This document shows positions 49,165 through 59,015 of a stretch of DNA of 64,000 nucleotides, in pieces. Source of the stretch: Thermus igniterrae ATCC 700962 (GTDB taxonomy: Bacteria > Deinococcota > Deinococci > Deinococcales > Thermaceae). The translations under genes and the position numbers were made by a program. The stretch is from the NCBI RefSeq assembly GCF_000376265.1, contig NZ_AQWU01000073.1:345-64344 (forward strand). The letters are read 5' to 3'. Numbering within the stretch: position 1 is the first letter of the stretch; every line of letters starts with the position of its first letter. The notes beneath the pieces were generated by a model, which saw nothing but the letters and a program-made list of their open reading frames with translations, was not told the origin of the DNA and made no database searches.

Positions 49165-49201
49165 CCACCCCGTGGGCCAAGGAAGCGGGTAAACTAGGAC
49201 C

Positions 49202-49615
49202 ATGTTCAAGACCATCCTCCTGGCCTACGACGGCTCGGAGCACGCCAAGCGGGCGGCGGAGGTGGCCAAGGCCGAGGCGGAGGCCCACGGGGCGAGGCTT
49301 GTCGTGGTCCACGCCTACGAGCCCGTGCCCGACTATCTGGGGGAGCCCTTCTTTGAGGAGGCCCTGAAGCGCCGCCTGGAGCGGGCGGAAAAGGTCCTGG
49401 CCGAGGCGGTGGCCCTCACCGGGGTGCCCCGGGAGGACGCCCTCCTCCTGGAGGGCCGCCCGGCGGAGGCCATCCTCCAGGCCGCCTTGGGGGAGAGGGC
49501 CGACCTCATCGTCATGGGCACCCGGGGCCTCGGGGCGGTGGGAAGCCTCTTCCTGGGAAGCCAGAGCCAGAAGGTGGTGGCCGAGGCCCCTTGCCCCGTG
49601 CTCCTGGTGCGCTAG
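49202..49615 (+). CDS. universal stress protein (UspA fold)
   Basis: The 137-residue protein begins MFKTILLAYDGSEHAKRAAE and ends with the ATP-binding motif VMGTRGLGAVGSLFLGSQSQ followed by APCPVLLVR. The G-2X-G-9X-G-S-like pattern suggests it binds nucleotide. TAAACT (49190-49195) is 6 nt before the ATG. The oah2 gene of the mercury operon starts only 9 bp after its stop, so this usp may be the first gene of that operon. Confidence 0.92.
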   Translation: MFKTILLAYDGSEHAKRAAEVAKAEAEAHGARLVVVHAYEPVPDYLGEPFFEEALKRRLERAEKVLAEAVALTGVPREDALLLEGRPAEAILQAALGERADLIVMGTRGLGAVGSLFLGSQSQKVVAEAPCPVLLVR

Positions 49616-50863
<1,248 letters not shown>

Positions 50864-51292
50864 ATGCCCTACACCATCGGCGAGCTCGCCCGGGCGTTTG
50901 GCCTTTCGCCTGATGCCCTCCGCTACTACGAAAGGCTTGGGCTCCTCGCCCCCAGCGGCCGTTCGCCCGGGGGGTTTCGCCTCTACGGGGAGGAGGCCTT
51001 CCGCCGCCTCCGCTTCATCAAGGAGGCCCAGGCGGCGGGGCTTAAGCTTGAGGACATCGCCTGGATCCTCCGCGCTGTGGAGGAGGGCCATCCCCCCTGC
51101 CGCCACGTGCGGGAGGCCCTGGCCAAGCGCCTGGCGGAGGTGCGGCGTAGGCTCAGGGAGCTCCAGGCCCTGGAAGCGGCCCTGGCCGAACGGCTGGCCT
51201 ACGCCGAGGCCCACCCTGACCCTGCTTGCGACGGCAAGGACCGCTGCGTCTATTTGGACCCCCTTGACCCTGGAGCACGCTCCAGGGTCTAG
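50864..51292 (+). CDS. merR: MerR-family mercury-responsive regulator
   Basis: The protein has 142 residues. The N-terminal winged helix is typical of MerR (YTIGELARAFGLSPDALRYY, then ERLGLLAPSGRSPGGFRLY). A long dimerisation helix follows (residues 80-118). Metal-binding candidates are Cys79, Cys122 and Cys128, comparable to the three-Cys site of MerR but with a shorter C-terminal spacing (5 residues between the last two). The ATG directly abuts the oah2 stop. The regulator is inside the operon it probably controls. A 19-20 bp MerR-type spacer promoter was not found nearby. Confidence 0.88.
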   Translation: MPYTIGELARAFGLSPDALRYYERLGLLAPSGRSPGGFRLYGEEAFRRLRFIKEAQAAGLKLEDIAWILRAVEEGHPPCRHVREALAKRLAEVRRRLRELQALEAALAERLAYAEAHPDPACDGKDRCVYLDPLDPGARSRV

Positions 51293-51301
51293 CCTGGGGG
51301 C

Positions 51302-51424
51302 ATGGAGAAGAACCGGTACCGCATCAAGGTGCCCGGGATCCACGGCGCGGGGTGCATCCGCAGGGTGGAGCAGGTGGCCGGGGTGGAAAAGGCGTGGATG
51401 GGCTACCCGGGGGAGGCCCTATGA
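51302..51424 (+). CDS. small truncated HMA-like protein (40 aa)
   Basis: The frame runs from ATG 51302 to TGA 51424, overlapping the merA ATG. The sequence matches the first two-thirds of a heavy-metal-associated domain: YRIKVPGIHGAGCIRRVEQV then AGVEKAWMGYPGEAL. The usual GMTCxxC loop is reduced to GIHGAGC, so only one of the two metal-binding cysteines remains (Cys18), and the last strand is missing. It corresponds in place to the small hypothetical protein reported between merR and merA in T. thermophilus. It could hand Hg(II) or a thiol-mercury adduct to MerA. Confidence 0.7.
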   Translation: MEKNRYRIKVPGIHGAGCIRRVEQVAGVEKAWMGYPGEAL

Positions 51425-52791
51425 CCTACGACCTCCTCATCGTGGGCTCGGGCTCCGCCGGGGTGGCGGCGGCCCTGGAGGCGAGCGCCCTCGGGGCCAA
51501 GGCGGCCGTGGTGGAGGCGGGGGTTTTGGGGGGGACCTGCGTCAACGTGGGGTGCGTGCCCTCCAAGTACCTCCTCCGGGCGGCCGACGCCTTCCACCGG
51601 GCGGGCCACTCCGCCTTCCCCGGCCTCCGCACGGAGGCCCTGGGGGTGGACTGGAAAGCCCTCCTCGCGGGCAAGGAGGGCCTGATCGCGGCCCTCAGGA
51701 AGGAGAAGTACCAGGAGGTCCTGGAGGCGGCCGGGGTTCCCGTGCTCCGGGGGAGGGCCCGCTTCCTGGACGGGGAAAGGATGGAGGTAGAGGGGCGGGA
51801 GGTCTTGGCTGGGCGGTACCTCCTCGCCACCGGGGCGAGGCCCTTCCTTCCGCCCATCCCCGGCCTCCAGGAGAGCGCGCCCTGGACCTACCTCGAGGCC
51901 CTCTCCGCCCCCGCCCTTCCCGAAAGCCTCCTGGTGGTGGGGGGTGGGCCCATCGGGCTTGAGCTCGCCCAGGCCTTCGCCAGGCTTGGGAGCCGGGTGA
52001 CGGTCCTCGAGGCCCTGCCCGAGGTCCTGCCCCAGGAGGACCGGGAGCTTGCCCGGCTCCTCCGGGGCTACCTGGAGGAGGGCCTTAGGGTCCACACCGG
52101 GGTCCGGGTGGAGGCCGTGGCCCGGGAAGGGGCCTTCCGCGTCCGGACCGACCGGGGGGTTTTTGAGGCGGAGAGGCTCCTCGTGGCCACGGGGAGGAGG
52201 CCGGACCTGGAAGGGCTCGGCCTGGAGCGGGCGGGCGTGGAGCGGGACGAGCGGGGCTTCCTCCGGCTGGACCCCAGCCTGCGCACCACCAACCCCCGGG
52301 TCTACGCCGCCGGGGACGCGGCGGGGCTTCCCCAGTTCGTCTACGTGGCCGCCCAGTCGGGCAGGGTGGCGGCGCGGAACGCCTTGGGGGTGGAGACGCC
52401 CCTGGACCTCGCCGCCCTCCCCCGGGTCACCTTCACCGACCCCGCCCTGGCCGCGGTGGGCCTCACGGAGGAGGAGGCGAGGAGGCGGTACGGCGCGGGG
52501 GTGCGGGCGGCCACCCTTCCCCTTTCCCAGGTGCCCAAGGCCCTCACCGCCCGCGATGCCCGGGGGGCCTTCAAGATCGTGGTGGACGAAGAGGGCACGG
52601 TCCTCGGCCTCCACGTCCTGGCCCACGAGGCGGGGGACGTCATCCAGGAGGGCATCCTGGCGGTGAAGTACGGCCTCGGCTACCGGGACCTCATAGACAC
52701 CTTCCACCCCTACCTGACCCTGGCCGAGGGGATAAGGCTCGTGGCCCAGGCCCTGGACGCCGATCCCAAAAAGCTTTCCTGCTGCGCCTGA
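51421..52791 (+). CDS. merA: mercuric reductase MerA (without N-terminal HMA domain)
   Basis: The 456-residue FAD/NADPH disulfide-oxidoreductase fold enzyme reduces Hg(II) to volatile Hg(0). The FAD site is LLIVGSGSAGVAAALEASAL. The redox-active pair is in GGTCVNVGCVPSKYLLRAAD, the NADPH site in LLVVGGGPIGLELAQAFARL. The vicinal C-terminal cysteines that deliver mercury are in KKLSCCA, the mercury-specific hallmark. The NmerA domain of many MerA proteins is absent; the small upstream HMA-like protein may replace it. It starts at ATG 51421 by overlap with that gene. Confidence 0.94.
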   Translation: MTYDLLIVGSGSAGVAAALEASALGAKAAVVEAGVLGGTCVNVGCVPSKYLLRAADAFHRAGHSAFPGLRTEALGVDWKALLAGKEGLIAALRKEKYQEVLEAAGVPVLRGRARFLDGERMEVEGREVLAGRYLLATGARPFLPPIPGLQESAPWTYLEALSAPALPESLLVVGGGPIGLELAQAFARLGSRVTVLEALPEVLPQEDRELARLLRGYLEEGLRVHTGVRVEAVAREGAFRVRTDRGVFEAERLLVATGRRPDLEGLGLERAGVERDERGFLRLDPSLRTTNPRVYAAGDAAGLPQFVYVAAQSGRVAARNALGVETPLDLAALPRVTFTDPALAAVGLTEEEARRRYGAGVRAATLPLSQVPKALTARDARGAFKIVVDEEGTVLGLHVLAHEAGDVIQEGILAVKYGLGYRDLIDTFHPYLTLAEGIRLVAQALDADPKKLSCCA

Positions 52792-54018
52792 CTACACCAC
52801 CCACCTTCCCCGGCGCATGAGAGGCACGCGGGTCCCGTCTTCGTGGAGCCCGTCCACGTCCATCTCCTCGGATCCGATCATCCAGTCCACGTGGACGAGG
52901 CTTTCGTTGCCCCCCCGCTTCCGGAAGGCCTCCCCCGAGGGGCGGCCCTCGAGGTTCTCCTGGTAGGCCTGCCCAAAGGCGATGTGGCTTGCGGCGTTCT
53001 CGTCAAACAGGGTGTCAAAGAAGACGAGGCCCGTTTTGGCGATGGGGTTGTCCGCGGGGACCAGGGCCACCTCGCCCAGGCGCCTCGCCCCCTCGTCCGT
53101 GTCCAAAAGCCGCCTCAGCACCTCCTCGCCCTTCTCGGCCCGCACCTCCACGGCGAAGCCCCTTTCAAACCGGGCGAAGATCCCCTCCACCAGGGTGCCC
53201 CCCAGGGCCAGGGGGCGGCTTGCCCGCACCACCCCCTCCACCCGCTCCCGGTGGGGGGCGGTGAAGACCTCCTCCGTGGGCAGGTTGGGGTTGCAGAGCC
53301 GGCCCCCCTTGGTGGGGGTGGCCCCGCCCTGCCAGAGGTGCCCCTCGGCGAGGCCCACCACGAGGTCCGTCCCCGGCCCCTTGAAGTGGAGGGCGTGGAA
53401 GCGGCGGGCGTTCAGGTAGGCCACCTTTTCGTGAAGGGCGCGGTTGTGGGCTTCCCAGGCGGCGATGGGGTCTTCCTGGTCGGCCCGGGTGGCCTGGAAG
53501 ATGGCCTCCCAGAGCCTCCTCACCGCCTCCTCCTCGGGGAGGCCTGGGAAGACCGCCCTCGCCCAGCCGGGGTGGGCGAAGGGGACGATGGTCCAGTTGG
53601 TGACGAACTCGGTGATGGCCTCGAGGGCGGGCTTGTAGGCGCGGGCGTTGGCCTTTTGCGCCCGGCCCACCTTCTCCGGGGGAAGCCCCTCCAGGGCCTT
53701 GGGGTCGCTTCCCGAGACGGCAAGCCTCGCTGCCCCTTCCCTAAAGGCCCTCGCCATCCCCTCGTAGAGCCAGGCCGGGGCCTTGTCCAACCCCTCCTCC
53801 GGCGCCAGGGCGAGGCGCTTGCGGGCAAGTTCCTGGTCCCCGTAGATCACGGTGAAGAGGCTCGCCCCCTCCCGGTAGGCCTTCTCCGCGAGGAGGCGCA
53901 CGAAGTCCACGGCCTCAATGGGGGCGGTGGCGATGACCTCCTGCCCCTTCTCCAGGTTGAGCCCCACGCGGATGGCGAGTTCGGCGAGCTTTTCCAGGTT
54001 GCGCTTGAAGGCGTCCAC
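52792..54018 (-). CDS. ampT: M29 family aminopeptidase T
   Basis: The protein has 408 residues from GTG 54018 (VDAFKRNLEKLAELAIRVGL). It is a double-metal aminopeptidase. Zinc/cobalt ligands lie in VVGLAEGHLWQGGATPTKGG, LPTEEVFTAPHRERVEG (Glu, Glu, His) and NENAASHIAFGQAY plus NESLVHVDWMIGSEEMDVDG (His, Asp). It agrees closely with the founding T. thermophilus enzyme in length and sequence. Its stop codon touches the merA stop with no gap. A 43-codon membrane peptide gene sits just upstream. Confidence 0.95.
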   Translation of the reverse strand: MDAFKRNLEKLAELAIRVGLNLEKGQEVIATAPIEAVDFVRLLAEKAYREGASLFTVIYGDQELARKRLALAPEEGLDKAPAWLYEGMARAFREGAARLAVSGSDPKALEGLPPEKVGRAQKANARAYKPALEAITEFVTNWTIVPFAHPGWARAVFPGLPEEEAVRRLWEAIFQATRADQEDPIAAWEAHNRALHEKVAYLNARRFHALHFKGPGTDLVVGLAEGHLWQGGATPTKGGRLCNPNLPTEEVFTAPHRERVEGVVRASRPLALGGTLVEGIFARFERGFAVEVRAEKGEEVLRRLLDTDEGARRLGEVALVPADNPIAKTGLVFFDTLFDENAASHIAFGQAYQENLEGRPSGEAFRKRGGNESLVHVDWMIGSEEMDVDGLHEDGTRVPLMRRGRWVV

Positions 54019-54049
54019 GCCCCAAGTCTTCGCCCGGAAGGGCCTTCCG

Positions 54050-54181
54050 TCAAGGCCTGGGGCAGCTTCGGGGCCGGGCGAGGAGGAGGGCGAGGCCCGC
54101 GAGGAGGAGGAGGAAGGGGCGGTAGGCCTCGAGGGCCACCCCCAAGGCGGCCAGGGCGAGGGCCAGGAGGTAGCGGAGCAT
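54050..54181 (-). CDS. small membrane protein, 43 aa
   Basis: The frame runs from ATG 54181 to TGA 54050. It encodes two hydrophobic segments (LLALALAALGVALEAY and FLLLLAGLALLLA) ending in a basic tail RPRSCPRP. On the minus strand TAGAAT (54193-54188) lies exactly 6 nt before the ATG, the same leaderless signal used by many genes in this window. This supports real expression. It precedes ampT by 31 bp and is divergent from the pyruvate:ferredoxin oxidoreductase gene. Function unknown. Confidence 0.6.
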   Translation of the reverse strand: MLRYLLALALAALGVALEAYRPFLLLLAGLALLLARPRSCPRP

Positions 54182-54240
54182 GCTCCCATTCTACCCCTGG
54201 GACATTCCTCACCTGGGGGAGGGGATAGGGTAGGGTAGAG

Positions 54241-57200
54241 GTGAAGCCTATGCGCCCCATCACCGTGGACGGCAACGAGGCGGTGGCCCGGGTGGCCTAC
54301 CGCCTGAGCGAGGTCATCGCCATCTACCCCATCACCCCCAGCAGCCCCATGGCCGAGCTTTCCGACGAGTGGGCGGCCAAGGGGGAACCCAACCTCTTCG
54401 GCCTGGTGCCCAAGGTGGTGGAGATGCAGTCCGAAGGGGGGGCGGCTGGGGCCTTGCACGGGGCTTTGCAGGAAGGGGTTCTCGCCACCACCTTCACCGC
54501 CAGCCAGGGCCTCCTCCTCATGATCCCCGACATGTACAAGATCGCCGGGCAGGCCCTCCCCGGGGTGATCCACGTGGCCGCCCGGGCTCTGGCCACCCAC
54601 GCCCTCTCCATCTTCGGGGACCACCAGGACCTCTACGCCGTGCGCCCCACGGGGTGGGCCATCCTGGTCTCCGACTCCGTGCAGGCGGCCCAGGACCTGG
54701 CGGCCGTCGCCCACGTGGCGGCCCTAAAGGCCAGCCTTCCTTTCCTCCACGCCATGGACGGCTTCCGCACCTCCCACGAGGTGCAGAAGATCCAGCCCCT
54801 CTCCGACCGGGAGCTCAAGGCCCTTTTCCCCTACGAGGCCCTCGAGGCCTTCCGCAAGCGGGCCCTCACCCCCGAGGCCCCCGTGATCCGGGGCACGGCG
54901 CAAAACCCCGACCACTACTTCCAAAACCGCGAGGCCATCAACCCCTACTACCTGCGCCTCCCCCGGGTGGTCCAGGAGGCCATGGACCGCTTCGCCGAGG
55001 TCACGGGCCGGCGCTACCGCCCCTACGAGTACGTGGGCCACCCGGAGGCGGAGCGGGTGGTGGTGGTCATGGGCTCCGCCTCCTTGGCGGTGGAGGAGGC
55101 GGTGGCCCACCTCCTGGAGCGGGGGGAGAAGGTGGGGATGGTGCGGGTGCGCCTCTTTCGCCCCTTCCACCCGGAGGGTTTCCTGGCGGCCGTCCCGGCC
55201 ACCGCCCGCAAGGTGGCGGTCCTGGACCGGGGCAAGGAGCCGGGGGCCGTGGGGGAGCCCCTCTTCCAGGAGGTGGCGGCCGCCTTCGCCCTCCGGGGCC
55301 AAGGGGTGCCCCTCCTGGTGGGCGGGCGCTACGGGCTTTCCTCCAAGGAGTTCACCCCGGCCATGGCCCTGGGGGTCTTCGCGGAGCTGGAGAAGGACCG
55401 CCCCCGCCACGGCTTCACCGTGGGCATCGTGGACGACGTCACAGGGTCAAGCCTCCCCTACCCCGAGGTGGACTTTGAGGACCCGGCCTCCGTGCGGGCG
55501 GTCTTCTTCGCCTTGGGCTCCGACGGCACCGTCTCCGCCAACAAGAACACCATCAAGATCATCGGGGAGGAGACCCCCCTCTTCGCCCAGGGGTACTTCG
55601 TCTACGACTCCAAGAAGTCGGGCTCCCGCACGGTGAGCCACCTGCGCTTCGGCCCCAACCCCCTGAACAAGCCCTACCTGGTCCAGCGGGCGAGCTTCGT
55701 GGGGGTCCACCAGTGGGGTTTTTTGCAAAGGCTCCCCATGCTGGGGGTGGCCGAGGAGGGGGCCACGGTCCTCCTCAACAGCCCCTACCCCAAGGAGGAG
55801 GTCTGGGACCGGTTGCCTAGGCCGGTGCAGGAGGAGATCCTCAGGAAGAACCTGAAGGTCTACGTGGTGAACGCCTACGAGCTCGCCCGGAAGGTGGGCC
55901 TCCCCGGGCGCATCAACACCATCATGCAGGCCGCCTTCTTCAAGCTCTCCGGGGTCCTCCCCGAGGAGGAGGCCAAGGCCCGCATCAAGAAGGGCATTGA
56001 GAAGAGCTACGGCAAGCGGGGCAGGGCCGTTTTGGAGCGCAACTTCCAGGCGGTGGACCTGGGCTTTTCCGCGGTGGAACCCCTCCCCATCCCAGGCCAG
56101 GTGACCTCCACCCAGGAGCTCATCCCCCCCATGGTGGGGGAGGCCCCGCCCTTCGTGCGGGAGGTCCTCGGGCCCATCGCCCTGGGCCTTGGCGACACCC
56201 TTCCCGTCTCCGCCTTCCCCCCGGACGGCACTTTCCCCACGGGCACCGCCCGCTACGAGAAGCGGGGCATCGCCGAGTTCGTGCCCACCTGGGACCCCAA
56301 CGTCTGCGTGCAGTGCGGGAAGTGCGTTTTGGTCTGCCCCCACGCGGTCATCCGGGCCAAGGTGGTGCCGGAGGAGGCCCTGGCCCAGGCCCCGGAGGGT
56401 TTCCCCCACCGCAAGGCCATGTGGAAGGAGCTTTCCGGGGCCTACACCCTGGCCATCAGCCCCGATGACTGCACGGGCTGCTCCCTGTGCGTGGAGGTCT
56501 GCCCCGCCAAGGACAAGCGCAACCCCAGCCGCAAGGCCCTGAACTTGGCCCCGCGCCTGGAGGTGCGCGAGGCCATGAACCGCCACTGGGACTTCTTCCT
56601 CACCCTGCCCGAAACCCCTAGGGCGGACCTGAAGCTCCACACGGTGAAGGACGTGCAGCTTTTGGAGCCCCTTTTTGAGTTCCCTGGGGCCTGTGCGGGG
56701 TGTGGGGAGACCCCTTACCTGAGGCTTCTTTCCCAGCTTTTCGGCGACCGGCTGGTGATCGCCAACGCCACCGGGTGCAGCTCCATCTACGGGGGCAACC
56801 TGCCCACCACCCCCTGGAGCAAGAACAGGGAAGGCCGGGGCCCCGCCTGGGCCAACTCCCTCTTTGAGGACAACGCCGAGTTTGGCCTGGGCATGCGCCT
56901 GGCCCTGGACAAGAAGGCGGAGTACGCCCGAAGCCTCCTTCCCGTCTTCCGCCAGACCCTGGGGGAGGAGCTGGTAGCGCGGCTTCTTGAGCCCGTGGGC
57001 CCGGAGGCCCTGGAGGCGAGGCGGCAGGACGTGGCCCTTCTCCGAGAGCGGCTAAGGGGCCTGGACGACCCCAGGGCCCGGGACCTTCTGGCGGTGGCGG
57101 ACGCCCTCATCCCTCACTCGGTCTGGATCGTGGGCGGGGATGGCTGGGCCTACGACATCGGCTACGGGGGGTTGGACCACGTGCTGGCCAGCGGGGCCAA

Positions 57201-57756
57201 CGTGAAGGTCCTGGTCCTGGACACCGAGGTCTACTCCAACACCGGCGGCCAGGCCTCCAAGGCCACGGGCCTGGGGGCGGTGGCCAAGTTCGCCATGGCC
57301 GGCAAGCCCACCCCCAAGAAGGACCTGGCCTTCATGGCCATGAGCTACGGGCACGTGTACGTGGCCCAGATCGCCATGGGGGCCAACGACGCCCACACCG
57401 TGCGGGCCTTCCTGGAGGCGGAGGCCCACCAGGGTCCCGCCCTCCTCATCGCCTACAGCCACTGCATCGCCCACGGCATTGACATGGCCAAGGGCATGGA
57501 CCACCAGAAGCTGGCCGAGCGCGCGGGGTACTGGCCCCTTTTCCGCTACCTGCCGGGGCAGGGGCTTTTCCTGGATTCCAAGCCCCCCACCCTGCCCCTA
57601 AGGGAGTACCTCTATGCGGAAAACCGCTACCGTCTGCTCCTCCAGACCCACCCCGAGGAGGCGGAGGTCTTCTTGAAGGCGGCGGAGGAGGCGGTGCGGG
57701 CCCGGTGGGAAAGGCTTTCCCGCATGGCCAGCGCCCCTGAGGCGGTGGCGGGTTAA
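54241..57756 (+). CDS. nifJ: pyruvate:ferredoxin (flavodoxin) oxidoreductase, single chain
   Basis: The protein has 1171 residues from GTG 54241 (ATG 54250 also possible). All domains are fused: domain I YPITPSSPMAELSDEW, domain II KVGMVRVRLFRPFHPEGF, domain III GSDGTVSANKNTIKIIGE. The ferredoxin domain holds CVQCGKCVLVCP and CTGCSLCVEVCP (two 4Fe-4S clusters). The ThDP domain holds CAGCGETPYLRLL (third cluster ligands) and GGDGWAYDIGYGGLDH. It turns pyruvate and CoA into acetyl-CoA, CO2 and reduced ferredoxin. Tandem TAGGGT boxes lie just upstream. The DHOD-like gene follows after 11 bp, a pairing common for nifJ. Confidence 0.96.
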   Translation: MKPMRPITVDGNEAVARVAYRLSEVIAIYPITPSSPMAELSDEWAAKGEPNLFGLVPKVVEMQSEGGAAGALHGALQEGVLATTFTASQGLLLMIPDMYKIAGQALPGVIHVAARALATHALSIFGDHQDLYAVRPTGWAILVSDSVQAAQDLAAVAHVAALKASLPFLHAMDGFRTSHEVQKIQPLSDRELKALFPYEALEAFRKRALTPEAPVIRGTAQNPDHYFQNREAINPYYLRLPRVVQEAMDRFAEVTGRRYRPYEYVGHPEAERVVVVMGSASLAVEEAVAHLLERGEKVGMVRVRLFRPFHPEGFLAAVPATARKVAVLDRGKEPGAVGEPLFQEVAAAFALRGQGVPLLVGGRYGLSSKEFTPAMALGVFAELEKDRPRHGFTVGIVDDVTGSSLPYPEVDFEDPASVRAVFFALGSDGTVSANKNTIKIIGEETPLFAQGYFVYDSKKSGSRTVSHLRFGPNPLNKPYLVQRASFVGVHQWGFLQRLPMLGVAEEGATVLLNSPYPKEEVWDRLPRPVQEEILRKNLKVYVVNAYELARKVGLPGRINTIMQAAFFKLSGVLPEEEAKARIKKGIEKSYGKRGRAVLERNFQAVDLGFSAVEPLPIPGQVTSTQELIPPMVGEAPPFVREVLGPIALGLGDTLPVSAFPPDGTFPTGTARYEKRGIAEFVPTWDPNVCVQCGKCVLVCPHAVIRAKVVPEEALAQAPEGFPHRKAMWKELSGAYTLAISPDDCTGCSLCVEVCPAKDKRNPSRKALNLAPRLEVREAMNRHWDFFLTLPETPRADLKLHTVKDVQLLEPLFEFPGACAGCGETPYLRLLSQLFGDRLVIANATGCSSIYGGNLPTTPWSKNREGRGPAWANSLFEDNAEFGLGMRLALDKKAEYARSLLPVFRQTLGEELVARLLEPVGPEALEARRQDVALLRERLRGLDDPRARDLLAVADALIPHSVWIVGGDGWAYDIGYGGLDHVLASGANVKVLVLDTEVYSNTGGQASKATGLGAVAKFAMAGKPTPKKDLAFMAMSYGHVYVAQIAMGANDAHTVRAFLEAEAHQGPALLIAYSHCIAHGIDMAKGMDHQKLAERAGYWPLFRYLPGQGLFLDSKPPTLPLREYLYAENRYRLLLQTHPEEAEVFLKAAEEAVRARWERLSRMASAPEAVAG

Positions 57757-57767
57757 GGAGGGCGAGG

Positions 57768-58766
57768 ATGGACCTTAGGACCACGTATCTGGGTTTGGCC
57801 TTGGAGCATCCCCTGGTGGCCTCGGCTTCCCCCCTTACGGAGAAGCTGGATGGGTTTTTGCGCCTCGAGGACGGCGGGGCCGCGGCCATCGTCATGCACT
57901 CCCTCTTTGAAGAGCAGATTACCTTGGAGGAAGAGCTCCTGGACCACTACCTCCACTACGGCCACGAGAGCTACGCCGAGGCCCTCACCTACTTCCCCAA
58001 GGCCTCGGAGTACCGCCTCACCCCCGAGCGCCACCTGGACCTCCTCGCCCGGGCCAAGGAGCGGGTTTCCGTGCCCATCATCGCCAGCCTGAACGGGATA
58101 AGCCGGGGAGGCTGGGTGGAGTACGCCAGGCTCCTGGAGGAGGCGGGGGCCGACGCCATTGAGCTCAACCTCTACTACATCCCCACCGACCCCCTCCTCT
58201 CGGGCGCCGAGGTGGAGGCCATGTACCTGGACACCATCCGGGCGGTGGTGGAGGCGGTTAAGGTGCCGGTGGCGGTGAAGGTGGGCCACGCCTTTACCGC
58301 CTTCGCTCACTTCGCCAAGCGGGTGGAGGCCACGGGGGCCAAGGCCCTGGTCCTCTTCAACCGCTTCTACCAGCCGGATTTTGACCTGGAGGGCCTTTCC
58401 GTGGTGCCCACCCTCACCCTATCCCGGCCCTACGAGGCCTTGCTCCGGGTTCACTGGATTGCCCTCCTCTACGGGCGGGTGGGCCTGGAGCTGGCCCTCA
58501 CCGGGGGGGTGCACTCGGGGAAGGAGGCGGTGAAGGGCCTTTTGGCCGGGGCCCAGGTGGTCATGATGACCTCGGCCGTTCTGGAAAAGGGACCGGGCCA
58601 CTTCCGCACGGTGCTGGCCGAGCTGAAGGCCTTCATGGAGGAGAGGGAGTACGCCAGCGTGGCGGAGATGCGCGGGGTCATGAGCTACCAGAAGGTGGCC
58701 GAGCCCGCCGCCTTTGAACGGGCCAACTACCTCAGGGTTCTGGGCTCGTACCGCCTCCTTCCCTGA
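57768..58766 (+). CDS. dihydroorotate dehydrogenase-like protein (nifJ-associated)
   Basis: The 332-residue TIM-barrel flavoprotein-like protein begins MDLRTTYLGLALEHPLVASA (the conserved DHOD opening). It has IIASLNGISRGGWVEYARLL, ADAIELNLYYIPTD, VAVKVGHAFTAFAHFAKRVE and ALTGGVHSGKEAVKGLLAGA. The base residue Cys/Ser and exact orotate contacts are not obvious, so it is unlikely to be PyrD. Genes of this subgroup sit next to nifJ in many genomes. Role unknown, perhaps redox coupling with PFOR. Its 3' end overlaps the next minus gene by 35 bp. Confidence 0.82.
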   Translation: MDLRTTYLGLALEHPLVASASPLTEKLDGFLRLEDGGAAAIVMHSLFEEQITLEEELLDHYLHYGHESYAEALTYFPKASEYRLTPERHLDLLARAKERVSVPIIASLNGISRGGWVEYARLLEEAGADAIELNLYYIPTDPLLSGAEVEAMYLDTIRAVVEAVKVPVAVKVGHAFTAFAHFAKRVEATGAKALVLFNRFYQPDFDLEGLSVVPTLTLSRPYEALLRVHWIALLYGRVGLELALTGGVHSGKEAVKGLLAGAQVVMMTSAVLEKGPGHFRTVLAELKAFMEEREYASVAEMRGVMSYQKVAEPAAFERANYLRVLGSYRLLP

Positions 58767-58980
58767 GGGCGTAGAGGCCTTTCCCCAGGGCCACCACTGG
58801 GCTGTGGTGCCAGCGGGCCAGGGCCGCCAGGCGGACCTTGGCGATTTTCTCCGGCTCCTTGACCCTTTCCCAAAGCCCCCCTTCCTTGAGGCGGCGGCCG
58901 ATCTCCGTGTAGTGGAGGGGTCTGCCCGCCTCCTTGAGCATCTCCACCACGGCTTTGCGGAACCGGTCTGGCCTGGGCAT
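58732..58980 (-). CDS. small winged-helix (HARE-HTH-like) protein
   Basis: The 82-residue protein has the pattern FRKAVVEMLKEAGRPLHYTE, then IGRRLKEGGLW and the late HHSPVVALGKGLYALRE strand. This is the fold of HARE-HTH / RNA polymerase delta-type domains, which bind DNA or link to transcription and restriction proteins. It stands alone between two convergent/divergent neighbours. A TATACT box lies 13 nt upstream on the minus strand. Function in Thermus is unknown. Confidence 0.65.
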   Translation of the reverse strand: MPRPDRFRKAVVEMLKEAGRPLHYTEIGRRLKEGGLWERVKEPEKIAKVRLAALARWHHSPVVALGKGLYALREGGGTSPEP

Positions 58981-59015
58981 GGGCGTTAGGGGGAGTATAC
59001 CCGTATAGTGGGGGC

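Noticed and set aside
49161-49195. TTGACC ... TAAACT before usp as a MerR-type promoter
   Set aside because: The spacer is 23 bp, longer than the 19-20 bp of MerR promoters, and no clear dyad lies between the boxes. Only the TAAACT box is kept as a leaderless -10.
57768-58766. Calling the TIM-barrel gene pyrD
   Set aside because: It sits directly behind nifJ, as the DHOD-like subgroup does, and the catalytic base and orotate contacts of PyrD were not evident.
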